A stretch of 13,363 nucleotides of DNA from Bacilli bacterium (GTDB lineage Bacteria; Bacillota_I; Bacilli_A; RFN20; UBA1709). Position numbers and translations under genes: made by a program. The stretch is taken from contig JAFTIF010000019.1 of the NCBI GenBank assembly GCA_017457045.1, positions 1-13,363 of the forward strand, in the 5' to 3' direction. Below the pieces are notes generated by a model. That model worked only from the letters and a program-made list of their open reading frames with translations, was not told where the DNA came from and made no database searches. How positions within the stretch are numbered: the first letter of the stretch is position 1; each line of letters starts with the position of its first letter. This document shows, one piece after another, positions 1-7,748 of the stretch.

Positions 1-49
1 AATCGCTATTTATAAATTAAACTAACAATTATAGAAAGAAGGGCTTTTT

Positions 50-589
50 ATGTATGTAATTAGTAAGACAGAAAAAGGAAGAAATCAACAATATAAGATT
101 GAAAACGTCCTTTTAGAATATATGCAAACAAGACTATTTGAAGATATTACGGTTGTAGATTTATGTGAAAAAGCTGGTGTTACAAGAAGAATATTTTACC
201 GTCATTATTCAAACAAGTTAGGAACTCTTCAAGCTTTATTAGATCATAGAGTCGGAGAATTTGTTAAAGCCCAAGAAAAGTTTGATAGAATTAGATTAGT
301 CGCAGTATTAGGATTTATGAAAGAACAAGATGAACTTCTTTCTGCAATTATAAAAAATGGCTTTAGTGAATTGTTTTTAGAAAGACTATTGGTCTATGTT
401 TTAGAAAATGAACATTTAAAAATGAAACTTGGATATCATGATATTAAAGATGGTTATTCAGTACTATATTTTAACTTATCAGGTCTTATGGGGTTAGTAA
501 TAAACTGGCATAGAAATGGATATGATAAGTCTATTGATGAATTAGCTGAACTTATCGTAAGATTGATGGCAAAACCTATAACAGAATAA
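50..589 (+). CDS. TetR/AcrR-family transcriptional regulator
   Basis: A 179-residue protein with the size and layout of TetR-family repressors: a short N-terminal DNA-binding domain and a helical ligand-binding/dimerisation domain. The helix-turn-helix is at about residues 31-55, where 'TVVDLCEKAGVTRRIFYRHY' has the family pattern (a short helix, the AGV turn, then a recognition helix ending in F-Y-x-H-Y). Residues 60-179 are mostly helical and hydrophobic and give no ligand clue. The ATG at 50 follows an AGAAGGG ribosome binding site; TATAAA at 11-16 could be its -10 box, but the -35 would lie at or beyond the window edge. It ends in its own terminator, and a four-gene lipid/redox operon with a separate promoter starts just downstream. 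Control of that operon is inferred from position and from a palindrome on its promoter. Family assignment is secure; target and ligand are unknown. Confidence 0.9.
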   Translation: MYVISKTEKGRNQQYKIENVLLEYMQTRLFEDITVVDLCEKAGVTRRIFYRHYSNKLGTLQALLDHRVGEFVKAQEKFDRIRLVAVLGFMKEQDELLSAIIKNGFSELFLERLLVYVLENEHLKMKLGYHDIKDGYSVLYFNLSGLMGLVINWHRNGYDKSIDELAELIVRLMAKPITE

Positions 590-624
590 AAAAAGGGACA
601 AAAATGCAAATTTGTCCCTTTTTT
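589..624 (+). terminator. Rho-independent terminator after the TetR gene
   Basis: A perfect 14-bp inverted repeat pairs 589-602 with 611-624 around an 8-base loop. Its GGGAC/GTCCC core is flanked by an A run on the left and a T run (619-624) on the right. It starts on the last base of the stop codon. The symmetric A and T runs would also let it work on the opposite strand, but no gene converges here. Confidence 0.9.
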
Positions 625-627
625 ATA

Positions 628-640
628 TTGAAACTTTCAA
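628..640. promoter_or_regulatory. Candidate operator palindrome over the -35 box
   Basis: TTGAAA-C-TTTCAA is a perfect 13-bp inverted repeat with a one-base centre. Its left arm is the -35 hexamer itself, so a protein bound here would block RNA polymerase. TetR-family dimers bind short palindromes of this type, and a TetR gene lies immediately upstream. No copy occurs in the 49 bases before the TetR gene that are visible, so autoregulation through this site is not shown. Assignment as operator is inference; a palindrome this short in A+T-rich DNA can arise by chance. Confidence 0.4.
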
Positions 641-656
641 ATTGTTATTCTATAAT
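628..656 (+). promoter_or_regulatory. Sigma-A-type promoter of the lipid/redox operon
   Basis: The -35 TTGAAA (628-633) and the perfect -10 TATAAT (651-656) are separated by exactly 17 bp. The predicted start is near 663, leaving a leader of about 64 bases with a strong AAGGGAGG site (710-717) ahead of the ATG at 727. This is the best promoter match in the window. Confidence 0.75.
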
Positions 657-726
657 AAAATTAACAAGACACAATTTATAATTAAAATAAAATATTTTTA
701 AGCAGTATTAAGGGAGGATTTTTATT

Positions 727-1587
727 ATGAAATACGTGCTAATGAACCCAAAAGCTAACAATTGTTGTGGAGAACAAGACGCAAGAGAATGGGCAAAATG
801 TTTAAATGAAGAAGTCACTTATGTAAACGTTTTGGAAACAAAAGACATGAAAGGTTTTGTTTTAGGATTAAATCCTGAAGATGAAATTATTGTTGCAGGT
901 GGCGATGGAACATTACATCATTTTGCAAACGATGTTGCAGAAATTGAAGTAAAAAATAATTGCTACTATGTAAAGAGTGGATCAGGAAACGACTTTTATC
1001 GTGATAATAAAGAATACGCTAATGAATTAGGCATGATTCCACTTAATAAATTTATTACTAATTTACCAATTATTCATGTAAATGGTATTACAAGAAGATT
1101 TATTAATGGTATTGGTTACGGTTTAGATGGTGAAACATGTAGAGTTGGTGAAGAAATTAGAGCTTCAAATAGCACTAAGAAAATTGATTATACAAGTATT
1201 GCTATTAAATTATTATTAGGTGGATATAAATTAAAACACGCTACAGTTACAGTTGATGGAGAAACATGTGAATATGATCATGTTTGGTTAGCATCAACAA
1301 TGAAAGGTAGATACTATGGTGGTGGCTTAATGGTTGCTCCATTACAAGATAGATTTGATGAAGAACATAGAGTATCAGTAGTTGCTTTATATAAAAGAAG
1401 CAGACTTGGTACATTATTACGTTTCCCTTCATTAAATAAAGGTGAACACATTAAGAAAACTGACTGGGTAACAACAAAAGTTGGTAAAAAAGTTGAAGTT
1501 AAGTTTGATCAACCATGTTCATTACAAATTGATGGCGAAGTAGTACCAAACGTAACTTCATATACAGTTGAAGTTCCAGAAAAATAA
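727..1587 (+). CDS. Diacylglycerol kinase-family lipid kinase
   Basis: A 286-residue protein of the DagK/YegS/sphingosine-kinase-like superfamily (DAGK catalytic domain), which transfers ATP phosphate to a lipid hydroxyl at the membrane face. The nucleotide-binding GGDGT is at residues 58-62, and the second conserved loop is SGSGND at 84-89 (commonly GTGND in relatives). A C-terminal beta domain carries QIDGE near residue 269. The length is normal, and no membrane segment is evident, as for soluble members such as DgkB. The ATG at 727 follows AAGGGAGG at ideal spacing. It is the first gene of an operon with a CrtI-like flavoprotein, a flavin/[2Fe-2S] reductase and a YhhN protein. That company suggests the substrate may be an unusual lipid alcohol rather than ordinary diacylglycerol, but this is inference. 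Family is certain; substrate unknown. Confidence 0.92.
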   Translation: MKYVLMNPKANNCCGEQDAREWAKCLNEEVTYVNVLETKDMKGFVLGLNPEDEIIVAGGDGTLHHFANDVAEIEVKNNCYYVKSGSGNDFYRDNKEYANELGMIPLNKFITNLPIIHVNGITRRFINGIGYGLDGETCRVGEEIRASNSTKKIDYTSIAIKLLLGGYKLKHATVTVDGETCEYDHVWLASTMKGRYYGGGLMVAPLQDRFDEEHRVSVVALYKRSRLGTLLRFPSLNKGEHIKKTDWVTTKVGKKVEVKFDQPCSLQIDGEVVPNVTSYTVEVPEK

Positions 1588-1602
1588 GAAAGGGTTACAA
1601 AT

Positions 1603-3135
1603 ATGAGAAAATATGATGTAGTAGTTATTGGTGCTGGAAATGGTGGATTAGCTGCTGCAACAAAGATTTTAAATGCAGGAAAAACTTGTTTAGTATGTGA
1701 AAAACATAATATTCCAGGTGGTTTTGCAACAAGCTTTGTTCGCGGTAGATTTGAATTTGAAGCATCTTTGCATGAATTTAACGGTATTGGTACTGTAGAA
1801 AATCCTGGTAGTACAAGAGTCTTATTTGATGAATTAGGAGTAAGTGACAAAATTGATTGGATTCAATTAAAAGATGCTTATCGCTTAATTTCTTTAAAAG
1901 AAGGTTATGACTTTACAATGCCATTTGGCTGTGATGAATTTGCAAAAGCAAATAATGCATTACACCCAGAAGGAGAAAAATATATTAGACATTTCTTTGA
2001 ACTTTGCCAACAAATCAGAGATGCTATGAACTATTTAGGAGTAAGCAAAGGAAGACCAGACCCAAAAGTAATGATGGAAAAATATCCAGATTACATGAGA
2101 TGTGCTTCATACACAGTTAATGAAGCATTCGAAGCATTAGGCTATCCACAAATTATCGTTGATAACTTAAACGCTTATTGGTGCTATTTAGGTGCTGATG
2201 GAAACAATTTAAGTTTCTTACACTATGCAAATATGATTTATAGTTATATTTCGGGTGGTGCAGCTATCCCAACACTTAAATCACACGAATTATCATTAGC
2301 ATTTGAAACAAGAATCCATGAATTAGGTGGAGATATCTGGTTTAATACAGAAGTTACAAAAATTTTAACAGATGAAAATGGACACGTATGTGGAGTAAGA
2401 CTTGCAGATGGTAGTGAAGTTGAAACAAGACACGTTGTTGCTAACTGTTCACCACACGTTGTATATGGTCGTTTATTAGATGAAAAAGCTGTTCCAGAAA
2501 GAGCTTTAAAATTAACTAATTCACGTAAATTAGCTGGTAGAGGATTTACAGCATTCTATGCATTCAATAAATCACCTGAAGAATTAGGTTTAACAGATCA
2601 TAACTATTTTGTATATGATTCAAGTGACAATGTTGAAATGTATAAATCAATGGAAACAATGCATGAAAACTATGGTCAAGCAACATGTGTATTAAATAAT
2701 GCTGATCCAAATTGTTCTCCAAAAGGAACAACAATTATGTATTCAACAACATTATTTACAAAAGATGTTTGGAAAGATGTTAAAGAAGAAGAATACTATA
2801 AATTTAAAAATGTTATTGCAAAAAGAATGTTAGAAAGATTTGAAAAAGCAGTTGGCGTAAGCTTACAAGAACACATCGAAGAAATTGCAGTAGCTACACC
2901 TCAAACATATGCTAGATACTGTGGTCATCCACAAGGTGTTATTTATGCTTATGAATCATTACCAAGAGACGGTCTATTAAATAGAATCATGATGATTGAA
3001 GAAGATAGATTCGTTCCGGGTTTAAGAATTGGTGGCGGTTATGGTGAAAGATTATTAGGTTTCCCAAGTTCATATAAATCAGGTGCTAACGAAGGTGGCA
3101 GAACATTAAAAGATATTGAAAAGGAGGGTGAATAA
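1603..3135 (+). CDS. CrtI/retinol-saturase-like FAD-dependent oxidoreductase
   Basis: A 510-residue flavoprotein of the phytoene desaturase/retinol saturase type (COG1233-like NAD(P)/FAD-dependent oxidoreductases). The N-terminal Rossmann motif GAGNGG is at residues 10-15, followed by the FAD-ribose acidic residue E33 and the conserved IPGGF at about 37-41. The C-terminus has a second FAD-contacting segment with GGGYGERLLGFPSSY (about residues 476-490), in the position where CrtI proteins carry a GG-rich loop. Such enzymes add or remove hydrogen at carbon-carbon double bonds of long hydrophobic substrates. The gene starts 15 bases after the lipid kinase with site GAAAGGG (1588-1594) and is followed after one base by a flavin/[2Fe-2S] reductase that could supply or accept its electrons. 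No phytoene synthase or prenyl synthase is nearby, so carotenoid synthesis is not supported. Direction and substrate are unknown. Confidence 0.88.
   Translation: MRKYDVVVIGAGNGGLAAATKILNAGKTCLVCEKHNIPGGFATSFVRGRFEFEASLHEFNGIGTVENPGSTRVLFDELGVSDKIDWIQLKDAYRLISLKEGYDFTMPFGCDEFAKANNALHPEGEKYIRHFFELCQQIRDAMNYLGVSKGRPDPKVMMEKYPDYMRCASYTVNEAFEALGYPQIIVDNLNAYWCYLGADGNNLSFLHYANMIYSYISGGAAIPTLKSHELSLAFETRIHELGGDIWFNTEVTKILTDENGHVCGVRLADGSEVETRHVVANCSPHVVYGRLLDEKAVPERALKLTNSRKLAGRGFTAFYAFNKSPEELGLTDHNYFVYDSSDNVEMYKSMETMHENYGQATCVLNNADPNCSPKGTTIMYSTTLFTKDVWKDVKEEEYYKFKNVIAKRMLERFEKAVGVSLQEHIEEIAVATPQTYARYCGHPQGVIYAYESLPRDGLLNRIMMIEEDRFVPGLRIGGGYGERLLGFPSSYKSGANEGGRTLKDIEKEGE
3121..3127 (+). promoter_or_regulatory. 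Ribosome binding site fixing the start at 3137
   Basis: AAGGAGG lies inside the last codons of the flavoprotein gene, nine bases before ATG 3137. An in-frame TTG at 3116 would add seven residues but lies upstream of this site, so the site itself would be translated. ATG 3137 is clearly the better start. Confidence 0.85.
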
Positions 3136-3136
3136 G

Positions 3137-4297
3137 ATGCTATTCTCAAAATATCCAGATGATATCAAACGTTTCCAAGAGATGGTAAACGATCGTCGTA
3201 AAATTATTGATAATACACCAGCTACACCACTTCCAAAAACATATGCTGTAAATGAATTATCAAAATCATTACACCCTAATGTTATTCCAGCAGAAATTAT
3301 CGCAACTAAAGAAGTAGGTAGAAACTGCAAAGTTATTACTTTAAAATCAACAAGCGAAAATGGAAGATTTCCATATTTTAGAGCAGGTCAATTTATTACA
3401 TTATCTGCAAAAGTTGGTGAATCATTTGTAACTAGACCATATTCTATTTCATCATCTCCATATCAAGCTATGGAAGGTATTTTAGAAGTAACTGTTCAAA
3501 AAGCAGGTTTATTCTCAACATACTTATTAGAAGAAGCTAAAGTTGGAGATAAAGTAGTAGTGGGTGAACCAACTGGTGACTTCTATTATGATGATTTAAG
3601 AGATTGTAATACAATTGTTGCAATCGCAGGTGGTAGTGGCATTACACCATTTATTTCAATGATTAAATCAATCGTTGAAGGATCAGATGACTTTAACTTA
3701 ATCGTATTCTATGGAGTAAGAACAAGAAGCGATTTATTAATTGATTTAGATTCAGTAAAACACGATAAAGTAAAAGTAATTCCTGTTTTATCACATGAAG
3801 AAGCTGAAGGATATGAACACGGATTTATTACAAAAGAATTAATCAGTAAATATGTTCCTGAAAAATATAATGTATTTATGTGTGGTCCAGATGCAATGTA
3901 TAACTTTGTTAAAGGTGAATTCATCGCATTAGGCGTAGATAAATATAGCATTCGTCAAGAACATAACTCAGTAGGTAATAGAGTATTTGAAGAACCTAAG
4001 ACATTTAAATTAACAGTTCATATGCGTGATAAAGTATATGTAATTGATGCTTATCAAAACGAAACATTAATTGCTGCGATGGAAAGAGCTGGACTTCCAG
4101 CACCTGTTAGATGTAAATCAGGTAGTTGTGGTTATTGCCATAGTAGATTAGTAAAAGGCGAATGCACAATCCCTGAAAAATATGATTCAAGAAGAGCTGC
4201 AGACTTAAAGTTTGGTTTCTTACATCCATGCTGTACATATCCTGATAGTGATATGGAAATTGATGTGCCACCATTTGTAGGAGGAGAGTTGTTATAG
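3137..4297 (+). CDS. Flavin reductase with C-terminal [2Fe-2S] ferredoxin domain
   Basis: A 386-residue electron-transfer protein. Residues about 51-155 form the ferredoxin-reductase-type FAD/FMN barrel, with the flavin signature RPYS at 100-103. Residues 160-285 form the NAD(P) domain, with GGSGITP (165-171) and CGPDAMY (249-255). Residues 290-380 form a plant-type [2Fe-2S] domain, with C326-x4-C331-x2-C334 and the fourth ligand at C365 (C366 is adjacent). This is the order seen in oxygenase reductases and NqrF-like proteins: electrons pass from NAD(P)H through flavin to the iron-sulfur cluster and on to a partner. Residues 1-50 are an extra, charged, probably helical leader outside the usual domains. 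The start is one base after the flavoprotein stop, so the two are probably translationally coupled, and the CrtI-like enzyme is the obvious partner (inference). Confidence 0.92.
   Translation: MLFSKYPDDIKRFQEMVNDRRKIIDNTPATPLPKTYAVNELSKSLHPNVIPAEIIATKEVGRNCKVITLKSTSENGRFPYFRAGQFITLSAKVGESFVTRPYSISSSPYQAMEGILEVTVQKAGLFSTYLLEEAKVGDKVVVGEPTGDFYYDDLRDCNTIVAIAGGSGITPFISMIKSIVEGSDDFNLIVFYGVRTRSDLLIDLDSVKHDKVKVIPVLSHEEAEGYEHGFITKELISKYVPEKYNVFMCGPDAMYNFVKGEFIALGVDKYSIRQEHNSVGNRVFEEPKTFKLTVHMRDKVYVIDAYQNETLIAAMERAGLPAPVRCKSGSCGYCHSRLVKGECTIPEKYDSRRAADLKFGFLHPCCTYPDSDMEIDVPPFVGGELL
4279..4288 (+). promoter_or_regulatory. Ribosome binding site of the YhhN gene inside the upstream gene
   Basis: AGGAGGAGAG sits within the final codons of the reductase gene, ten bases before ATG 4299. 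The upstream TAG stop ends one base before that ATG. This arrangement suits re-initiation by ribosomes finishing the reductase. Confidence 0.8.
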
Positions 4298-4298
4298 T

Positions 4299-4958
4299 AT
4301 GATTCCATTTATTATTATTTATTGTTTATTTCTATGTTGCTATTTCGTAACAAGAGTTGGTAAAAATATTAAATATAGAGCAATTAATAAATATATCATG
4401 GCTGTAATGTACATGGTATATGCTATTATTAAATTTCAAGATTTCGGATTACAAAGTATAGAAGCTATTTTAATGGGAGCATTATTCTTAGCATTCTTAG
4501 GAGATATCTTCTTAGTGTTTGATTTAAATAGAGGTGGAGATTTCTTCTTAGGAGGTAATGTTTGCTTTATTATTTACTATTTAGCATTATATGAAAAAAC
4601 AGGTTTAGCATTTGCTGATTATTGGTTTCTATTTGTTATTTGGTTTGTTATTTATGCAGCATTTATTATTTGCTCAAATAAATTCCCTAAAGTCTTTAAA
4701 TTTGGAAAAATGAAATTCTCTATGTCATTCTATTTAGCATCAATTAGTATGCATGGTATTTGTGGTTTAGGAGCAATGATTCTAGTTCCAACTACAGCAG
4801 GATTTGTTTGTGGATTAGGATCATTAATGTTTATGATTTCTGACTTTATTTTAACAACAGATAAATTCATTTTCCCTGGACATAAATGGATTACAAGAAG
4901 CAATAGTTTCTTCTACTTTATTGGCTTATTATTAATTGTATTAAGCATGGGATTATAA
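4299..4958 (+). CDS. YhhN/TMEM86-family membrane protein (lysoplasmalogenase-like)
   Basis: A 219-residue integral membrane protein with about seven or eight hydrophobic segments, the usual size for the YhhN family. Recognisable family blocks are LGDIFLVF at 67-74, where D69 is the conserved acidic residue, and a late LMFMISD motif at 176-182 with D182. Two membrane aspartates like these are typical of the family. Characterised relatives (mammalian TMEM86 proteins and some bacterial YhhN) hydrolyse the vinyl-ether bond of lysoplasmalogens, giving a fatty aldehyde and a glycerophospho-alcohol. Here it is the last gene of the operon, starting one base after the reductase stop and followed by a terminator. 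Its place with a lipid kinase and a hydrophobic-substrate flavoenzyme supports a role in ether-lipid or other lipid turnover. The family call is good; the activity is inferred. Confidence 0.82.
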   Translation: MIPFIIIYCLFLCCYFVTRVGKNIKYRAINKYIMAVMYMVYAIIKFQDFGLQSIEAILMGALFLAFLGDIFLVFDLNRGGDFFLGGNVCFIIYYLALYEKTGLAFADYWFLFVIWFVIYAAFIICSNKFPKVFKFGKMKFSMSFYLASISMHGICGLGAMILVPTTAGFVCGLGSLMFMISDFILTTDKFIFPGHKWITRSNSFFYFIGLLLIVLSMGL

Positions 4959-4963
4959 AAAGA

Positions 4964-4993
4964 AAAAAGGCAATGATAATTCATTGCTTTTTT
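4964..4993 (+). terminator. Rho-independent terminator closing the lipid/redox operon
   Basis: GCAATGA (4970-4976) pairs with TCATTGC (4981-4987) around a TAAT loop. A G-T pair and five A-T pairs extend the stem to 4964/4993. The right arm runs into six T residues. Confidence 0.88.
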
Positions 4994-5032
4994 ATTAAGA
5001 TAAAAAACATTATTTTTTTAGATAATATTTTT

Positions 5033-5061
5033 TTGCAATATGATATACTTATAAATAGAAT
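5033..5061 (+). promoter_or_regulatory. Promoter region of the ABC transporter gene (two overlapping readings)
   Basis: Reading one is -35 TTGCAA (5033-5038), 17 bp, then -10 TAGAAT (5056-5061), but its start near 5068 leaves almost no leader before the ribosome binding site. Reading two is an extended -10, TGATATACT (5041-5049), with no good -35; its start near 5056 leaves a comfortable leader of about 28 bases. A promoter here is likely because a strong terminator lies just upstream. The sequence does not decide which reading is used. Confidence 0.5.
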
Positions 5062-5083
5062 TGATTATTAGTAGGTGTTGCTT

Positions 5084-7693
5084 ATGATTAAAGTGTCGAA
5101 TTTAACAAAAGTTTATAAAAGCAAGAAAAAAGATAAGTGCATTGCGTTAGATAATGTTTCTTTTACTCTAGATGATAAAGGTTTTGTTTTTATTATTGGA
5201 AAAAGTGGAAGTGGAAAAACAACTCTTTTAGGATTAATTGGTGGATTAGATAGCATTACTTCAGGTGATGTTAGCGTAAATGGCCATTCTTTAAGTATGT
5301 ATAAAAATAATGATTATGTTAATTATAGGAATTCAATGATTGGATATATATTCCAAGATTTCCATTTAATTGATGAATTAACTATTTTTGATAATATTGC
5401 TATTTCATTGCAGCTCCAAGATATTGAAGATCGTGACAAAATTTTAGGAGCATTAAAAGATGTCGGCTTAGAAGGGTATGAAAATAGATATCCAAAAGAA
5501 TTATCTGGAGGAGAAAAACAACGTGTAGCAATTGCACGTGCTTTAGTTAAAGATCCTAGCATTATTTTAGCTGATGAGCCAACAGGAAACCTTGATAGTA
5601 AAACTACTACTCAAATTCTTGATTTATTAAAAAAATTATCTAAAACTAGATTGGTTATGATTGTTTCTCATAATTTAAATGATGCAAGAGATTATGCAGA
5701 TAGAATTTTAGAACTATCATATGGGAAGGTTATTAATGATTATATTAGAAACCCAGAGTATAGTGATGAAGTTTCAATTGTTGATGATGAACTTTTTATA
5801 CCTGTTCATAAGAAATTTTCTTCTTCCGAAGTAGAAAGAATTAATGAATCTTTATCACAAGGGAAGATTAAAAAAATCAAGCAATTAGATAATATATTTA
5901 TCCCAAATAATTTAAAAGAAATTGAAATAAAAGAATTTAAAAAGTCTAGAAAAAATCCTCACATTTCTTTAAAAAACATATTTAGACTTTCGAGAAAATT
6001 TATTAAGAAAGATTTACTTAGATTATTTGTTTATTCATTTATTGTTTCGTGCTTAGTCGTTATTTTAGGGTTGTGTGAATTAATAGTTACTTTCGATTCA
6101 TCTAAAGTAATAGAAAAAGAATTAATGAATGTTAATCAAAAAAGCGTTGCTCTTAATAAAACGGATGTTAGTGATGAAAATGTTAATGTGAATAAAAGCT
6201 GTATTATTAATGTTACAGAAGATGATATTCAAGCATTTTATGATAATGGTTATGAAGGAAATATTTATAATTTAGTTAATTTGACCTTGGATTATGGAAG
6301 TAAAACATCTTTAGCACATTCACATATAATAAATAAGTTTAATCCAAACGATGTTTATTATAATGGAACACGTGGAACATTAATTACGACTGAAGAATAT
6401 ATAGAAGATACATTTGGTCAATTTAAATGCTCATATGTAGCGGATAAGATTGAAGATGGTGGAATATATATAACAGATTATAGTGCGGATGCAATTAGAT
6501 TTTATTCTCCTACTATATTTCCAACACCTGAATCAATTTTAGGACATCATAAAAGTATGAACAGAAATGTTTATGCTTATATTAATGGCATAATAGAAAC
6601 AGGATACAAAGAAAAATACCAAACATTGATGGATTCAATGCTTGATGTGGATATGACTAAAGAAGAATTATTAGAGTTAGCTTCTTCAAAAGAATATCGA
6701 GAATATTATGATGATATTATTAGAAATCTTTCAATAAGTTATACAACTAATCCAAATTTTATTGATGATTTGATTGAATTAAATACAAGAACATGGACTC
6801 CAGTTGGTAATTCTGTATTTGTATATAATGGTGGAACTTATCCTATTTCAGGATACGCAGAGAATGCTTTAACTAGATCGATATTAAATTTAAAGGATAA
6901 TGAAATTGTAATGAGCCACACATTATACAATTCGATTTTTGATACTAATTATTCTTCTACTACTTTAGATCAATTTACTCCTCATGAAGTTACTTTTAAT
7001 TATTCGTATTATTATGATTTAGATAGAACTAATGTCGTTTATTCTAAAACTGTAAAAATTGCTAGTATTAAAGCTCCTATATTATATTTTTCAGATAATT
7101 TGTATAAAGAACTTTTACGAATAAATACTTTTACATCAGAACTATATTTTGATGACATTTCTGAAGTATCTAGTATTTTTGAAGTTGGAGAAGAACATGG
7201 ATTAACTGCAAACTCTGTAATTGCTTTGTCACTAATGACTATGACTAAAGCTGTTGGAGTATTTAGCGATTTCTTTAGTATTATCTTTATAGGTTTATGT
7301 TCATGTTCATTATTTATTATCGCTAACTATGGTATTAAGCTCATAAAGGAAAGAAAATATGAGATTGGTATTTTAAAAGCATTAGGAACAAGAAATATAG
7401 ATTTGACTCTAGTGTTTGGTTTTCAAATAGTTTTGTTGATGATTTTGATTGTGGCAATGTATTTAGTTGGATCGTTTGTATTTATTGATTTTTCAAATGA
7501 TGTATTAATAAGATCACTTATTGAATTAGCACCTAATGATTTTATGCTAGATATTGATGTGTTATTTATTAATAAAGATCATTTAATTATGAATAGTTGT
7601 TTGGTAGTTTTGATTGTTATTTTCTCGTTTATTATTCCGATTGTAAATTTAAGAAAGTTAAAGCCAACAAATATTATCAAAGCAAAAGAATAA
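5084..7693 (+). CDS. ABC transporter, ATPase fused to MacB-like FtsX permease
   Basis: An 869-residue single-chain ABC transporter. Residues 1-220 are the ATPase: Walker [10 protein letters not shown] at 39-47, Q-loop Q91, signature LSGGEKQR at 140-147, Walker B IILADEP at 160-166 and switch H196. A charged linker of about 95 residues leads to membrane segment 1 (about 313-335). A roughly 390-residue extracytoplasmic domain follows, then three C-terminal membrane segments (about 727-750, 776-801, 835-856) with the FtsX-type cytoplasmic loop [11 protein letters not shown]. This is the four-helix mechanotransmission layout of MacB, which works as a dimer to move lipids, peptides or antibiotics out of the membrane or periplasmic face. 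No MacA-like adaptor, second permease or two-component system is adjacent. ATG 5084 is preferred over GTG 5075 because AGGTG (5073-5077) is then correctly spaced. Substrate unknown. Confidence 0.92.
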   Translation: MIKVSNLTKVYKSKKKDKCIALDNVSFTLDDKGFVFIIGKSGSGKTTLLGLIGGLDSITSGDVSVNGHSLSMYKNNDYVNYRNSMIGYIFQDFHLIDELTIFDNIAISLQLQDIEDRDKILGALKDVGLEGYENRYPKELSGGEKQRVAIARALVKDPSIILADEPTGNLDSKTTTQILDLLKKLSKTRLVMIVSHNLNDARDYADRILELSYGKVINDYIRNPEYSDEVSIVDDELFIPVHKKFSSSEVERINESLSQGKIKKIKQLDNIFIPNNLKEIEIKEFKKSRKNPHISLKNIFRLSRKFIKKDLLRLFVYSFIVSCLVVILGLCELIVTFDSSKVIEKELMNVNQKSVALNKTDVSDENVNVNKSCIINVTEDDIQAFYDNGYEGNIYNLVNLTLDYGSKTSLAHSHIINKFNPNDVYYNGTRGTLITTEEYIEDTFGQFKCSYVADKIEDGGIYITDYSADAIRFYSPTIFPTPESILGHHKSMNRNVYAYINGIIETGYKEKYQTLMDSMLDVDMTKEELLELASSKEYREYYDDIIRNLSISYTTNPNFIDDLIELNTRTWTPVGNSVFVYNGGTYPISGYAENALTRSILNLKDNEIVMSHTLYNSIFDTNYSSTTLDQFTPHEVTFNYSYYYDLDRTNVVYSKTVKIASIKAPILYFSDNLYKELLRINTFTSELYFDDISEVSSIFEVGEEHGLTANSVIALSLMTMTKAVGVFSDFFSIIFIGLCSCSLFIIANYGIKLIKERKYEIGILKALGTRNIDLTLVFGFQIVLLMILIVAMYLVGSFVFIDFSNDVLIRSLIELAPNDFMLDIDVLFINKDHLIMNSCLVVLIVIFSFIIPIVNLRKLKPTNIIKAKE

Positions 7694-7694
7694 A

Positions 7695-7723
7695 TAGACT
7701 TATTAATGTTTAGGCTGTATAAT
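7695..7723 (+). promoter_or_regulatory. Promoter of the DUF1295 gene
   Basis: TAGACT (7695-7700, four of six -35 matches), 17 bp, then a perfect -10 TATAAT (7718-7723). The predicted start near 7730 is followed by GAGG (7738-7741) and ATG 7749. No terminator hairpin is visible between the ABC gene and this site, so some read-through from upstream is also likely. Confidence 0.55.
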
Positions 7724-7748
7724 TGTATTAGAATTTTGAGGTATTATT

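Noticed and set aside
1509..1850. 113-codon open frame on the minus strand
   Set aside because: It lies across the lipid kinase end and flavoprotein start, both firmly supported by motifs and ribosome sites; its translation has no recognisable domain.
1603..3135. Carotenoid biosynthesis operon
   Set aside because: The flavoprotein is CrtI-like, but no phytoene/squalene synthase, prenyl synthase or other carotenoid gene is in the window, and the other operon members are lipid kinase, reductase and YhhN.
3106..3330. 74-codon minus-strand frame over the flavoprotein/reductase junction
   Set aside because: It opposes two clear genes, has no ribosome site of note and no family features.
5075..5083. 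GTG at 5075 as the ABC transporter start
   Set aside because: It overlaps the AGGTG ribosome site that is correctly spaced for ATG 5084, and the added residues MLL lie outside the ATPase domain.
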